A stretch of DNA of 64,000 bases from Leeuwenhoekiella polynyae (GCF_042683665.1 NZ_JBHUOO010000022.1); one strand, 5' to 3'; shown: positions 18,070-27,094, counted from the first letter of the stretch. Notes: a model not told the origin generated them from the sequence alone. Numbers and translations: made by a program.

Positions 18070-18154
18070 GTTTTTAAATTTTAGTTCTGCAAAAGCAGTA
18101 AACTGGACGAGATAAGTTTCAGTCCCTTTAAATCTCGATTATCGAGTAAAACCA

Positions 18155-18853
18155 TTATTTCTTCTTCCATTTCCTAAGCGTTGGCGAACTTACATACCAC
18201 AATACAAAACCGCTCAAAACCGTAACAAGACCAAGAATTGAAAATGCTCGAAGCAGCCCGTTATTAATATCGTCACGCCCCTCATAATCCATCGTATGGG
18301 TCATCCACAAAAAATCAAACCAGCGCCAGTCTCTGTGTCTAACGGTTTGAAATGCTCCATCTGTTACCGAAACATAAGCTTTAATAGCATTTTGCCCTTT
18401 ATAACTCACCACATATGCCGGCACTAATTTTTTCCGGTATTCGTGATGCGCATCAGCAGTTACTATTTTTTCTATTCCGGAAACTTTTAACGTTGAAATC
18501 ATATTTTTAGCTGCAATAGCTAGCGCTTCTTCTTTTGTAATGCCTTTCTTATACTCACCTGTTTTTGCGTTGTATAACTGGCTATTATTAATCCAATAAT
18601 ACGGTTCATTATTAATTTCGCGCAGCGCAATACTTTTAATTTTTAAGATGGAATCTAAAGCTGTCGGACTTAATAGATTTTCAAAAGCTATAGGCTCAAC
18701 TGACTTTCGCAAGTGATCACCGTGAATTTCATCAAGATCTGTCCAACTGAAATAGAGCCCGCTCACCGTCCACAGTATAAACTGAAGACCTATAAACAAG
18801 CCCAGATACCTGTGCGTTTTCCTAATTTTCTTTCGGATGCGTAATTTCCCCAT
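18155..18853 (-). CDS. PepSY domain-containing membrane protein
   Basis: This 232-residue inner-membrane protein has transmembrane segments near residues 13-33 (HRYLGLFIGLQFILWTVSGLYFSW) and 202-222. The periplasmic middle contains the PepSY-like stretch ITKEEALAIAAKNMI. The FLWMTHTMDYEGRDD loop before the last helix is typical of PepSY-associated TM proteins, a group that includes reductase-like proteins tied to metal or siderophore handling. Four bases separate it from the HMA-MauE gene, so it belongs to the metal operon. The biochemical role is not known. Confidence 0.8.
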   Translation of the reverse strand: MGKLRIRKKIRKTHRYLGLFIGLQFILWTVSGLYFSWTDLDEIHGDHLRKSVEPIAFENLLSPTALDSILKIKSIALREINNEPYYWINNSQLYNAKTGEYKKGITKEEALAIAAKNMISTLKVSGIEKIVTADAHHEYRKKLVPAYVVSYKGQNAIKAYVSVTDGAFQTVRHRDWRWFDFLWMTHTMDYEGRDDINNGLLRAFSILGLVTVLSGFVLWYVSSPTLRKWKKK

Positions 18854-18856
18854 TGG

Positions 18857-19585
18857 TTAAAGTAAAAGCATCAGCACCGCCATCACAATCATAATCGCAT
18901 TCTCTATAAATGTCGCTTCGGTCATAGGTAGTTTCAAAGCCGTTCCCAAACACGCACACTGTATTGCCTTTTTATCGAGCAAGGTTCGGGTTACTCCTAG
19001 TGTCGTTATTCCTAAAATCACCAGCGTAATCACCAACGCCGCAGTCATTTGAAAGCGCATTAAAAAACACAGTCCAAGTGCTAATTCTATAAATGGATAA
19101 ACCTTACCATAAACCGGTAATGCTTTAGCCAAAGGATCATACATACTGAAACTCTGCGGAAAACCTCTAAGATCTAAAAGCTTGAAAAAACTAAATACGA
19201 TGTAGAAAAGTCCCATAAAATCAAGCATCATCTCGCGCAAATTCCAGTCATCTTTATGCAACAAAACCGCAGCGCCACTTATAAAAGCAAAAATTAAAAA
19301 AAGGGGTTTGAGTTGTTCTAATTTCGATTTTTCTGATGCTGCAGTTGTGAATACGTTTTGCGGTTGCGCTTGCTGAGAACCTTGTTGTTCACGTATGGTG
19401 TATTTAGCAGGCAAGGCCTCCTGAAATGCTTCGGTTGCAATATGCTTGTTCATAGTGATCACCGCTTGTTCACGTTCGAGGTTTACTTCAGCTTTTTCCA
19501 CCCCGGCAACAGCGTTGAGCTTCTGTTCAACTCCGGTTCTGCAACCGTTACAGGTCATTCCTGTTACTTTATAAGTATGTGTCAT
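18857..19585 (-). CDS. Heavy-metal-associated (HMA) domain fused to MauE/DoxX-like membrane domain
   Basis: The N-terminal 65 residues are a copper-chaperone-like HMA domain with the metal-binding CxxC (GMTCNGCRTGVEQKL, C12 and C15). After a linker, four hydrophobic segments (about 92-108, 120-140, 163-200, 222-242) form a MauE/DoxX-like membrane domain that carries a second cysteine motif, QCACLGTALKLPMT. The fusion suggests delivery or redox handling of a soft metal at the inner membrane. It overlaps functionally with the neighbouring permease (44 bases upstream) and CusAB. Copper is likely but not proven. Confidence 0.85.
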   Translation of the reverse strand: MTHTYKVTGMTCNGCRTGVEQKLNAVAGVEKAEVNLEREQAVITMNKHIATEAFQEALPAKYTIREQQGSQQAQPQNVFTTAASEKSKLEQLKPLFLIFAFISGAAVLLHKDDWNLREMMLDFMGLFYIVFSFFKLLDLRGFPQSFSMYDPLAKALPVYGKVYPFIELALGLCFLMRFQMTAALVITLVILGITTLGVTRTLLDKKAIQCACLGTALKLPMTEATFIENAIMIVMAVLMLLL

Positions 19586-19629
19586 TTAAATAAATTTTAA
19601 TAGTAGGTTTAGTACTTTTAATAAACTCC

Positions 19630-20850
19630 CTAAACAAAGAACTTCACGATCAATCCGCCGGCTAGCCAGATATAGCAACTAAAAGCGGCATATTTTAATA
19701 CGTTCTCAAGTGTTTTACTTTTAGGAGCCATCTCTTTCATATGCATAATATCTTTCCGCTTAAAAAAACCCAGATAGATCAAATAACCTGAAATAGCTAA
19801 AAAGGCAAGGTTTAAAAAGAACGTATAATTGATTTTAAAATAGTCGGAGTCCTGCACCGTTACTTCCGAAGAATCTGGCAAAATACTCATAAAATCAAAA
19901 GCGTAATGCAGAATCAATGAAGTTCCTACCAATGCGGTAAATAATAGAAAAAGAATAAATAAAGACATCTTCCAACCGTAGTATTTAGCATTGATTCTAA
20001 GAATAGGAAAAACTACCAAATCACTAAAGATAAAGGCCATCACACCGGCAAAACTCACTCCTTTGCCAAACAATAATGCTGCAAGCGGAATATTCCCCAT
20101 AGAACCGATAAAGGTGATAAAAGCAGCGACAGGCCCCACAAGGATGTGCTCTAGAATTTCAAAAAACGTAAAATCTGTATTTCCATTTCCTGTACCTATA
20201 AACAAGGTTTGAAACCAGGAATCAGGTACAAAAGCGGCAACAATACCCGCGATGGTAAAGCCGACGGTTACGTCTTTCCAAACCATTTTCCACTCCATCC
20301 CGTATTGCTTGGCAACTTTAGCCCAGCTTTCTTCAAACTTTATTTTTTGTTTCCATGACTGGTCACTTTCATTCGTATCCTCCTCGTTCTCGCCCAGATT
20401 CTTTCGGGCATTTTCAATAAGCTTTTTAGGATTGATCAATCGTATTAACAACCAACTGATTCCGATTAGCAAAATTCCTCCTGCATATTCTCCCACTACA
20501 AATTGCCAACCTAAAAAGATTGAAATAATGATTCCCAGCTCGATCACAAGATTTGTAGAGGCCAGTAAAAATGCAATACTAGAGACAAAGCTTGCTCCTT
20601 TTTTAAACAAAGATTTTGTAGAAGCCAAAGCTGCAAAACTGCACGAACTGCTAATGAATCCAAAAAAAGTTCCCAACAAAACTCCTTTAGACTCTTTCCC
20701 GCCCATTGTTTGTTCCATTTTCTTTTCGGTAACAAAAATCTGAATCATACTACTTATGACATATCCCAACACAAATGCCCAGAGTGCCATCCAGAAAAAT
20801 CCTGCAGTTGTAAAGGCCGCGTCGCCCCATTGTTTTAAAAAATCACTCAT
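19630..20850 (-). CDS. Permease of the PF03773 (UPF0718/ArsP-like) family
   Basis: This 406-residue inner-membrane protein has about eight to ten hydrophobic segments in two halves separated by a charged loop (residues 150-190). The conserved SSSCSFAALASTKSLFKKGAS motif near residue 55 and the symmetrical GSMGNIPLAALLFGKGVSFAG near 245 are typical of this permease family, which includes the ArsP organoarsenical exporter and other metal-linked permeases. Placed between the DUF3347 lipoprotein (10 bases upstream) and the HMA-MauE fusion, it is probably a second export route for the same metal. Substrate cannot be assigned. Confidence 0.85.
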   Translation of the reverse strand: MSDFLKQWGDAAFTTAGFFWMALWAFVLGYVISSMIQIFVTEKKMEQTMGGKESKGVLLGTFFGFISSSCSFAALASTKSLFKKGASFVSSIAFLLASTNLVIELGIIISIFLGWQFVVGEYAGGILLIGISWLLIRLINPKKLIENARKNLGENEEDTNESDQSWKQKIKFEESWAKVAKQYGMEWKMVWKDVTVGFTIAGIVAAFVPDSWFQTLFIGTGNGNTDFTFFEILEHILVGPVAAFITFIGSMGNIPLAALLFGKGVSFAGVMAFIFSDLVVFPILRINAKYYGWKMSLFILFLLFTALVGTSLILHYAFDFMSILPDSSEVTVQDSDYFKINYTFFLNLAFLAISGYLIYLGFFKRKDIMHMKEMAPKSKTLENVLKYAAFSCYIWLAGGLIVKFFV

Positions 20851-20860
20851 AAGCTAAATT

Positions 20861-21475
20861 TTAATTGGTTATCGTCGCGGTGACCAAACCACAATTCAAC
20901 ATTTTATCTCCAAAATATGGATTCTTAATTGTCGACTCGTTAGAAAACCAATCAGCTCCTTTTCCATCAAAAGCCATCGGACAATGCTGTTTATAAAGTG
21001 TACCGGTACTCAGACTTCCTTTAAAATAATTAGTAATGGCGTTAGAAAACTTTGAAAAAGCTTTACGTTGCGCCTCAAGATCTTCTGCAGTTGCAATACC
21101 CTCTGCCATTGCTTTTAGCTTGGCTGTATCTTCGCTGAAAATCATCGCCAGATTTGCAGCTTCTTGCTTGGCAATTTCACTATCGCTAGCTACCAATGCA
21201 TTTTTGACACGAGTATAAGCATCCCAAACTGCAGCCGCGGTATCATCGTTAAAACTCAAAGGCGCGTCATCAATATTCAGTTCTGACGGTTCCGTTTTGC
21301 TTTTTTCAGGTGCTGAATGGGGCTCTTTCCCCTGCTGCTGCTCGTTCATTTCCATGGGTTGCTCGACTACCTGTTCGTCTTCGTTAGCTTTCGTATCAGA
21401 TTTCTTGTCGTTTCCACAAGCATTTAACAGGACCGCCAATACAGTCAGACTCATAAATTTTACAGTGTTTTTCAT
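20861..21475 (-). CDS. DUF3347 domain lipoprotein
   Basis: This 204-residue lipoprotein has lipobox LNAC (C20), a Glu/Gln/Lys-rich linker with MNEQQQ (about 23-68) and a C-terminal DUF3347 domain. The end of the domain, YKQHCPMAFDGKGADWFS followed by IKNPYFGDKMLNCG, closely parallels the tail of CusB in the same operon (CPMANDSKGAVWLS, IKNPYYGEAMENCG). The shared Cys and Met residues look like a soft-metal site, which is inference. It is two bases from the TolC stop and ten from the permease start, and probably acts in the periplasm as a metal carrier. Confidence 0.87.
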   Translation of the reverse strand: MKNTVKFMSLTVLAVLLNACGNDKKSDTKANEDEQVVEQPMEMNEQQQGKEPHSAPEKSKTEPSELNIDDAPLSFNDDTAAAVWDAYTRVKNALVASDSEIAKQEAANLAMIFSEDTAKLKAMAEGIATAEDLEAQRKAFSKFSNAITNYFKGSLSTGTLYKQHCPMAFDGKGADWFSNESTIKNPYFGDKMLNCGLVTATITN

Positions 21476-21477
21476 AA

Positions 21478-22722
21478 TTAAAATGTTGTTAGATAATTGA
21501 TTAATGCAGCCTGCTCGTAGTAGTTTTGAACAGCCTGTATTTGATTGATTTGAATTGTTAATTGCATTTCTTGAATGTCTAGCACATCGTTAAAATCTAT
21601 TGTACCCGTCTCATAACTTCTAAGTAAAATGTCTTCTGCATCTTTTGTTTGTTCTAAGCTTTTACTTTGAGCATCATAATTTATTCGAGCGGTATTTCTG
21701 TTTTTTACCGCCTCCGCAAAAAGACTTTTCAACCTATTAAAACGTTGATTGCGTTGCGCCTGAAGCTCTTCGTGCTTTAGCATATTTTGCTTACTTACCG
21801 ATTTATATTTTGTATTGAAAATAGGCACCGAAAGAGAAACCATAGGCATCACAATATCTTTCCCATTATCTAAAATATTCATATCAGTTCGCTCAGAAAC
21901 CGGGAGGTAATCTAAACCAACCCCTAGTTTTGGAGCAGCTTCACGCTGGTTGAGTGCTTCTGCCTGTGTGATGCTCTCGTAAAGTTTATCATACCTAAGC
22001 AACTCAGGATTTTGATCAAGTGTACTCCACACTACTTCAACATCATGTAGCGGAATTACTAAACTATCTGCTATAAAAACCGGTGCTTCATCATCTGTAT
22101 TCAAAACAGCATTAAACTGAATTTTTGCCGCATTGAGCTTTTCCTCTAAAACAGCTTGTTGAGCTTTTAGATCATTCTGCCTAATCTGAAGTTTCAACAC
22201 ATCAACTGCTGAAGCTTTATCAATAGAAACTGCATTCAGCGCCAGCTCTTCATAACTTTTAAGCAATTGAATATTTTGCTCTACAACTAGCATTTGCGCC
22301 TGTGTAGCATATAGACTGTAATAGTTTTGAGCGACCTCAAGCCCCAGTTTTCGCTTTGCGATCAAATAATCTATATAACTTGCATCAGCAATTGCATGTT
22401 GATAATCAGATCGCGCAGTAAGGGTACCAAACCAAGGCAACATTTGTTTCACCGAAAAGCGAGCCCGCTGAGCGCCCACACGCGTTTCTGGTGTACGCAC
22501 AAAATAGCCCACGCTAAAATCAGTATCCGGCAACGTGTTTGATTCATTTATCTTTTCCTGAGCGATCTCATAACGCAATTCATAGGCTCTGAGATCTGCA
22601 TTGTTCGCAGTTGCCTGCTCTATATAACTATTTAAATCCTGACTCATACTTTGCTGAAAAACCAACAGCAAGCCAAGACTCAACAGCCAATAAGAACTCG
22701 TATGTATGTTATTAATTTTCAT
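21478..22722 (-). CDS. TolC-family outer-membrane efflux protein
   Basis: This 414-residue outer-membrane channel component has an N-terminal signal peptide (to about residue 27, ending QQSMSQ). It has the long coiled-coil helix repeats of the OEP family: DLNSYIEQATANNADLRAYELRYEIAQEKI early, and the repeat-unit equivalent LDQNPELLRYDKLYESITQAEAL later. Together with CusA (13 bases upstream) and CusB it would complete a tripartite pump across both membranes. It is shorter than many TolC proteins (about 450-490) but comparable with other CusC-like proteins of Bacteroidota. Confidence 0.9.
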   Translation of the reverse strand: MKINNIHTSSYWLLSLGLLLVFQQSMSQDLNSYIEQATANNADLRAYELRYEIAQEKINESNTLPDTDFSVGYFVRTPETRVGAQRARFSVKQMLPWFGTLTARSDYQHAIADASYIDYLIAKRKLGLEVAQNYYSLYATQAQMLVVEQNIQLLKSYEELALNAVSIDKASAVDVLKLQIRQNDLKAQQAVLEEKLNAAKIQFNAVLNTDDEAPVFIADSLVIPLHDVEVVWSTLDQNPELLRYDKLYESITQAEALNQREAAPKLGVGLDYLPVSERTDMNILDNGKDIVMPMVSLSVPIFNTKYKSVSKQNMLKHEELQAQRNQRFNRLKSLFAEAVKNRNTARINYDAQSKSLEQTKDAEDILLRSYETGTIDFNDVLDIQEMQLTIQINQIQAVQNYYEQAALINYLTTF

Positions 22723-22735
22723 CTATCCTAAACTT

Positions 22736-25700
22736 CTAGTCTGTTTTTAGGTTCATCATTTTCTTCAACTCCAATTCCTTTTTCCAGCTGTATAAAACCG
22801 GCACTATAAAATAAGAAGTGACATCGATGAGCATCCCTCCAAAAACAGGAATGGCCATCGGAATCATAATATCGCTACCTCTCCCGGTCGATGTCAATAT
22901 CGGTAACAAGGCGAGTATTGTAGTCACTGTCGTCATCAGACAAGGACGAATTCGTTTGCCCGCCGCAAGCAGTGTAGCTTTTCTAATTGCTCCTTTATTT
23001 TCAGGGGTTTCCCGGTTAAAGGTTTGGGTTAAATAAGTCGCCATAACCACACCATCGTCTGTAGCGATCCCAAAAAGGGCGATAAAACCAACCCAAACAG
23101 CTACACTTAGATTTACTGTTTTCATATTAAACAGATCGCGCACATTCTCGCCAAGAAAACTGAAGTTTAAAAACCATTCCTGACCATAGAGCCAGATCAT
23201 AATAAAACCGCCTGCAAACGCAACTGATATTCCTGTAAAAACCATCAGTGAGGTGGTAACTGACTTAAATTGAAAATATAAAATCAGAAAAATGATCAGC
23301 AATGCCAGAGGAACAACCACAGATAAAGTCTTCTCTGCCCGAAGCTGATTTTCATACGTCCCGGTAAATTGATAACTAATTCCTTGCGGAACCACTAATG
23401 CTCCACGTTCTATTTTCTGTTGAAGTAAATCTTGAGCATGTTCTACAACATCAACTTCGGCGTAACCATCTTGCTTGTCAAAAAGTACGTAACCCACTAG
23501 AAATGTATCTTCACTTTTGATAACCTGCGGTCCTTGCTCATACCGAATGTCTACCAACTCCCCTAACGGAACCGGACTTCCCTTTGCTACCGGAACATAA
23601 ATCGACTTTATATCGTCTGCATTTGCACGCAATTCCCGTGGATAACGCACCCGCACATTATAACGCTCCCGGCCTTCTACCGTTTGTGTAATGGGCATTC
23701 CGCCCACCGCAACCTCCAGTACTTGCTGCACATCTTGTATAGAAATACCATACCGCACCAGACGCTCGCGATCAATATCAATCAATAGATAAGGCTTGCC
23801 TACAATACGGTCTGCAAAAACAGCCTCTTCTTTTACGCCTTCAGATTGTTTTAAAATGCGTTCCAGTTCAAGCCCAAAAGCTTCAATTTGTTTAAGGTCT
23901 GAACCTTTTACTTTTATTCCCATTGGAGCACGCATTCCGGTTTGTAACATTACAAGACGCGTTTCTATAGGCTGAAGCTTAGGAGCCGATGTAACACCGG
24001 GAAGTTTAGAAACGCTTGCGATCTCATTCCAAATATCATCTGAGGATTGAATGGAAGGACGCCAATTTCGATAATATTCACCGGCTGCATCTTCTACCAA
24101 TTTTTCAGCAGAAACCGGAAAAGGAATTACGTGTTCAGTCATAGAATTTTCATTGACCTCTATATTTGGGTTTCGTGTTTTACCACCATCCTTTAATGTA
24201 AAATAGCCATTTTCATCTACTTGATAACGTTGCCGTTTTCCGGAAGCATTCCGCAGAAACTCTGACTTATACTGAATGATGTTTTCGTACATCGACAGGG
24301 GCGCAGGATCCAATGCAGACTCTGTTCGCCCCGCTTTTCCCACCACAGTCTCCACCTCAGGAATGCTGGCAACCGCCATATCTAATTGCTGTAAAACACG
24401 CTTATTTTCTTCAACACCTGCGTGTGGCAACGATGTAGGCATCAATAAAAATGTACCTTCATTAAGAGCAGGCATAAACTCTTTACCTGTATTGAAAAGT
24501 ATTACACCGCCGCAGATCAGGAGAAATGTAGGTATACTTAAAAACAAGATTCTGTTTACCAATACCCAGCGTAAAATGCGCTCATAAAAGTGACGCAATA
24601 TCCAGAATGCTCCAAAAAACACGGCGCATAAAAACGTTACAAAAAGCAAGTTTACAAGAATGCTTCGGTTAAAGCCTAACGGTCGCCAATAGCTCGCTAG
24701 TAAAAAAACGATGCCAATTACTACGAGTATTCCTTCCGCTTGCGGAAAACCATTAAATGGTAACTTTTCCGCTTTGCGTAACAAGTTAAGAACGCCAAAA
24801 CCCACCAAAATCAAGCCCAACCAAAATCCGTATACACAAGCAAGAATTCCTAAAAGGATAAGTAGTATTTGAAAAACACGAGCAACAGATTCTTTAACCG
24901 ATTTTTTACGGAAAATAAGTGCTGCAAAAGGCGGAATCATAAACAACGCAATCAACAATGAAGCTGCCAACGCTGCCGTTTTTGTAAAAGCCAGCGGCCG
25001 GAATAGTTTACCTTCTGCACCCATCAATGTAAATACCGGAATAAAACTTATGATTGTCGTAAGCACAGCCGTTACAATAGCTCCCGAAACTTCTGCAGTT
25101 GCATTGTAAACCAATGTATTTAAAGGAATGTTTTTATGCGCTTTTTTTGCCTCATCAAAATGCCGGATCATATTTTCGGTGAGAATAACACCGACGTCAA
25201 CCATAGTACCAATCGCTATGGCAATACCGGAAAGGGCTACTATATTGGCATCTACAGCAAACAATTTCATAGCGATGAAAACCATTAGCACTGCAACCGG
25301 TAATAGACCTGAAATAAGAACCGAAGCTCTCAAATTAAAAACCATCACAATAATCACAAGTATGGTAATGAGAATTTCCATTGTGAGGGCTTCATCAAGG
25401 GTACCTAAAGTTTCTGCTATCAATTGTGTACGGTCGTAAAATGGAACTATAGTCAATTGAGATTTTCTTCCGTCTGCTAGAGTTTTAACGGGCAGACCAC
25501 CACTGATCTCTTTAATTTTTTCTTTTACATTGTTGATGACTTCCATGGGATTTGCACCATAACGTGCCACCACAACACCTCCTACAACCTCAGCACCCTC
25601 TTTATCTAAAATCCCTCGGCGTGGGGCAGGTCCCAGTGTCACCTTTGCAAGGTCTTTAACCCGAATTGCTGTGTAATCCTCAGCAGTAACCACAGCATTC

Positions 25701-26497
25701 TCGATATCTGAAATAGACTTTACATAACCTAAACCGCGCACCAGATATTCGGCTTTGTTGATCTCTAAAGTCTGAGCACCAATATCCTGATTGCTTTCTT
25801 TAACCGCTTTTACCAGCTCATCAAGTCCTAAATTATATTGGCGAGCCAACTCCGGATTTACATCTATCTGATATTCCTGCACGTAACCGCCTATAGAAGC
25901 AACTTCTGAAACGCCGCTAGCAGCAGCCAAACCGTACTTCACATAATAATCCTGAATACTGCGCAACTCTTGCAAATCCCAACCGCCCGTAACCTTTCCT
26001 TCAGGATCACGACCTTCTAAGGTGTACCAATAGATTTGTCCGAGGCCGGTAGCATCTGGTCCTAAAGTAGGACTCACTCCTTGTGGCAAGAGATTAGCGG
26101 GAAGTGAATTCAATTTTTCGAGAATACGACTACGGCTCCAGTAGAATTCTACATCCTCTTCAAAAATGATATAGATACTAGAAAAGCCAAACATAGACGA
26201 ACTGCGTATGGTCCTGACACCGGGAATCCCCAACAAGGCAGAAGTAAGCGGATAACTGATCTGATCTTCTATATCCTGAGGAGAACGACCTTCCCACTTT
26301 GTGAAAACGATTTGCTGATTCTCCCCAATATCTGGAATCGCGTCAACCGCAACCGGATCACGCGGCATCCCGACAGCTGTCGGGACTGTATCCCAATTAA
26401 AAGGAGCAGTCGCAATCCCCCAGACCACAAACAAAGCCAGTATGAGAAAAGCTATTAGCTTATTTTCGATAAAAAATTTAATGCTTTTATTAAGCAT
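22736..26497 (-). CDS. cusA: CusA/CzcA-type heavy-metal RND efflux pump
   Basis: This 1253-residue proton-driven RND transporter shows family features: VDAIPDIGENQQIVFTKWEGRSPQDIEDQISYPL written here in parts (VDAIPDIGENQQ, WEGRSPQDIEDQ), the TM4 proton-relay region GTMVDVGVILTENMI, and the late FGIATDDGVVMATY. Met in FLLMPTSLP and VMLQTGM correspond to positions linked to Cu/Ag passage in E. coli CusA (from memory). It is about 200 residues longer than CusA because of an extra hydrophobic stretch near residues 540-640. Palindromic repeats are embedded in the reading frame at residues 38-44 and about 574-588. First large gene of the metal operon. Confidence 0.94.
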   Translation of the reverse strand: MLNKSIKFFIENKLIAFLILALFVVWGIATAPFNWDTVPTAVGMPRDPVAVDAIPDIGENQQIVFTKWEGRSPQDIEDQISYPLTSALLGIPGVRTIRSSSMFGFSSIYIIFEEDVEFYWSRSRILEKLNSLPANLLPQGVSPTLGPDATGLGQIYWYTLEGRDPEGKVTGGWDLQELRSIQDYYVKYGLAAASGVSEVASIGGYVQEYQIDVNPELARQYNLGLDELVKAVKESNQDIGAQTLEINKAEYLVRGLGYVKSISDIENAVVTAEDYTAIRVKDLAKVTLGPAPRRGILDKEGAEVVGGVVVARYGANPMEVINNVKEKIKEISGGLPVKTLADGRKSQLTIVPFYDRTQLIAETLGTLDEALTMEILITILVIIVMVFNLRASVLISGLLPVAVLMVFIAMKLFAVDANIVALSGIAIAIGTMVDVGVILTENMIRHFDEAKKAHKNIPLNTLVYNATAEVSGAIVTAVLTTIISFIPVFTLMGAEGKLFRPLAFTKTAALAASLLIALFMIPPFAALIFRKKSVKESVARVFQILLILLGILACVYGFWLGLILVGFGVLNLLRKAEKLPFNGFPQAEGILVVIGIVFLLASYWRPLGFNRSILVNLLFVTFLCAVFFGAFWILRHFYERILRWVLVNRILFLSIPTFLLICGGVILFNTGKEFMPALNEGTFLLMPTSLPHAGVEENKRVLQQLDMAVASIPEVETVVGKAGRTESALDPAPLSMYENIIQYKSEFLRNASGKRQRYQVDENGYFTLKDGGKTRNPNIEVNENSMTEHVIPFPVSAEKLVEDAAGEYYRNWRPSIQSSDDIWNEIASVSKLPGVTSAPKLQPIETRLVMLQTGMRAPMGIKVKGSDLKQIEAFGLELERILKQSEGVKEEAVFADRIVGKPYLLIDIDRERLVRYGISIQDVQQVLEVAVGGMPITQTVEGRERYNVRVRYPRELRANADDIKSIYVPVAKGSPVPLGELVDIRYEQGPQVIKSEDTFLVGYVLFDKQDGYAEVDVVEHAQDLLQQKIERGALVVPQGISYQFTGTYENQLRAEKTLSVVVPLALLIIFLILYFQFKSVTTSLMVFTGISVAFAGGFIMIWLYGQEWFLNFSFLGENVRDLFNMKTVNLSVAVWVGFIALFGIATDDGVVMATYLTQTFNRETPENKGAIRKATLLAAGKRIRPCLMTTVTTILALLPILTSTGRGSDIMIPMAIPVFGGMLIDVTSYFIVPVLYSWKKELELKKMMNLKTD
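24734..24778. repeat. Cluster of palindromes inside cusA
   Basis: Three small inverted repeats follow each other: TTCCGC-TT-GCGGAA (24734-24747), ACCATT-A-AATGGT (24749-24761) and TTCCGC-TTT-GCG (24767-24778). They encode residues of about 574-588 in the extra hydrophobic region of CusA. The first matches the palindrome core at 150-166, suggesting insertion of a dispersed element in frame. Confidence 0.5.
26368..26385. repeat. 18-bp perfect palindrome inside cusA
   Basis: TCCCGACAGCTGTCGGGA is a perfect palindrome encoding residues 38-44 (VPTAVGM) near the CusA N-terminus, in the periplasmic stretch after TM1. Similar CCCGACAGC...GCTGTCGGG palindromes are, from memory, dispersed repeats in flavobacterial genomes. 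Confidence 0.55.
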
Positions 26498-26588
26498 AAG
26501 AAAAGAGGTATTGAATTATATACTTTGATCTTTTCAGCATAAAACTGAAGCACAAAAGAGTTCTTCCGCATCCGCGAAAAAACAATCA

Positions 26589-26608
26589 TAAAGCAACGCA
26601 ATGCTTTA
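26589..26608. repeat. Inverted repeat TAAAGCA-N6-TGCTTTA between HYC_CC_PP gene and cusA
   Basis: Perfect 7-base arms with a 6-base spacer just after the HYC_CC_PP stop. On the minus strand a run of six T follows nine bases later, so it could be an attenuator between the small gene and cusA, or an operator for a metal sensor. Confidence 0.4.
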
Positions 26609-26622
26609 CATTCAATACGATA

Positions 26623-27039
26623 TCAAATCAAGAAAACCTGATCTAAGGTCTGTATATCCCTTATGATCAGCGGAGGAGCATAGTCCTCAAAAGAAGTATT
26701 TTCGACCGTTTTAGGCTCAAATAGCGCACTGTAACTGAAGAAAAAAGAAGTAATAAATACGTCCTGTTCAAAATTTAAATTATGAAAAGTAGGTTTAAGA
26801 TCATCGTGACCATCTGCAGTAAGCTGCTTGTTTTGACAACAGGATGTTTTAGCCACTTGGGTCTCACAAGAGTTTGATTTCTGTAGCGCTTCCATCCCAC
26901 AAGATGTAGCTTCTTTTACTAAAGAATAATCTACAAGCATACCTCCACAATAGTGCATATTTACCGTAAATGACATCGTGGTCATAAGAACCACAAAAGC
27001 CATCAGGACTGCTACTAGTTGTTGAGAATATTTTTTCAT
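26623..27039 (-). CDS. HYC_CC_PP family exported protein
   Basis: This 138-residue small exported protein has a signal/anchor sequence at residues 8-26. The family is recognised by three short motifs: MHYCGG near residue 29, a paired CC in TSCCQNK near 70, and APP near 124. Further cysteines (SCGM, SCET) raise the total to seven, which suggests metal binding. Members are small Bacteroidota proteins of unknown function. The position immediately upstream of cusA, on the same strand with a 125-base gap, makes a copper-related role likely. A -7-like element almost abuts the ATG. Confidence 0.72.
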   Translation of the reverse strand: MKKYSQQLVAVLMAFVVLMTTMSFTVNMHYCGGMLVDYSLVKEATSCGMEALQKSNSCETQVAKTSCCQNKQLTADGHDDLKPTFHNLNFEQDVFITSFFFSYSALFEPKTVENTSFEDYAPPLIIRDIQTLDQVFLI

Positions 27040-27046
27040 ATTACTG

Positions 27047-27054
27047 CAAAGATA
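27047..27054 (-). promoter_or_regulatory. -7 element of metal operon, possibly leaderless
   Basis: CAAAGATA on the plus strand reads TATCTTTG on the minus strand, a match to TAnnTTTG. It ends only seven bases before the HYC_CC_PP ATG, so transcription would start at or very close to the start codon. A -33 TTG is not seen. Confidence 0.4.
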
Positions 27055-27094
27055 GGTAAAATCTGCTTTTTAATAACACTATTAAAAAAACAGG

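Noticed and set aside
20252..20743. 163-codon open frame on the plus strand
   Set aside because: It is antisense to the permease gene, has no family features, and the permease frame shows clear conserved motifs.
22736..26497. Assembly error or gene fusion as the reason for the long CusA
   Set aside because: The extra region is continuous hydrophobic sequence in frame, and RND proteins of this size occur in Bacteroidota, as far as I remember.
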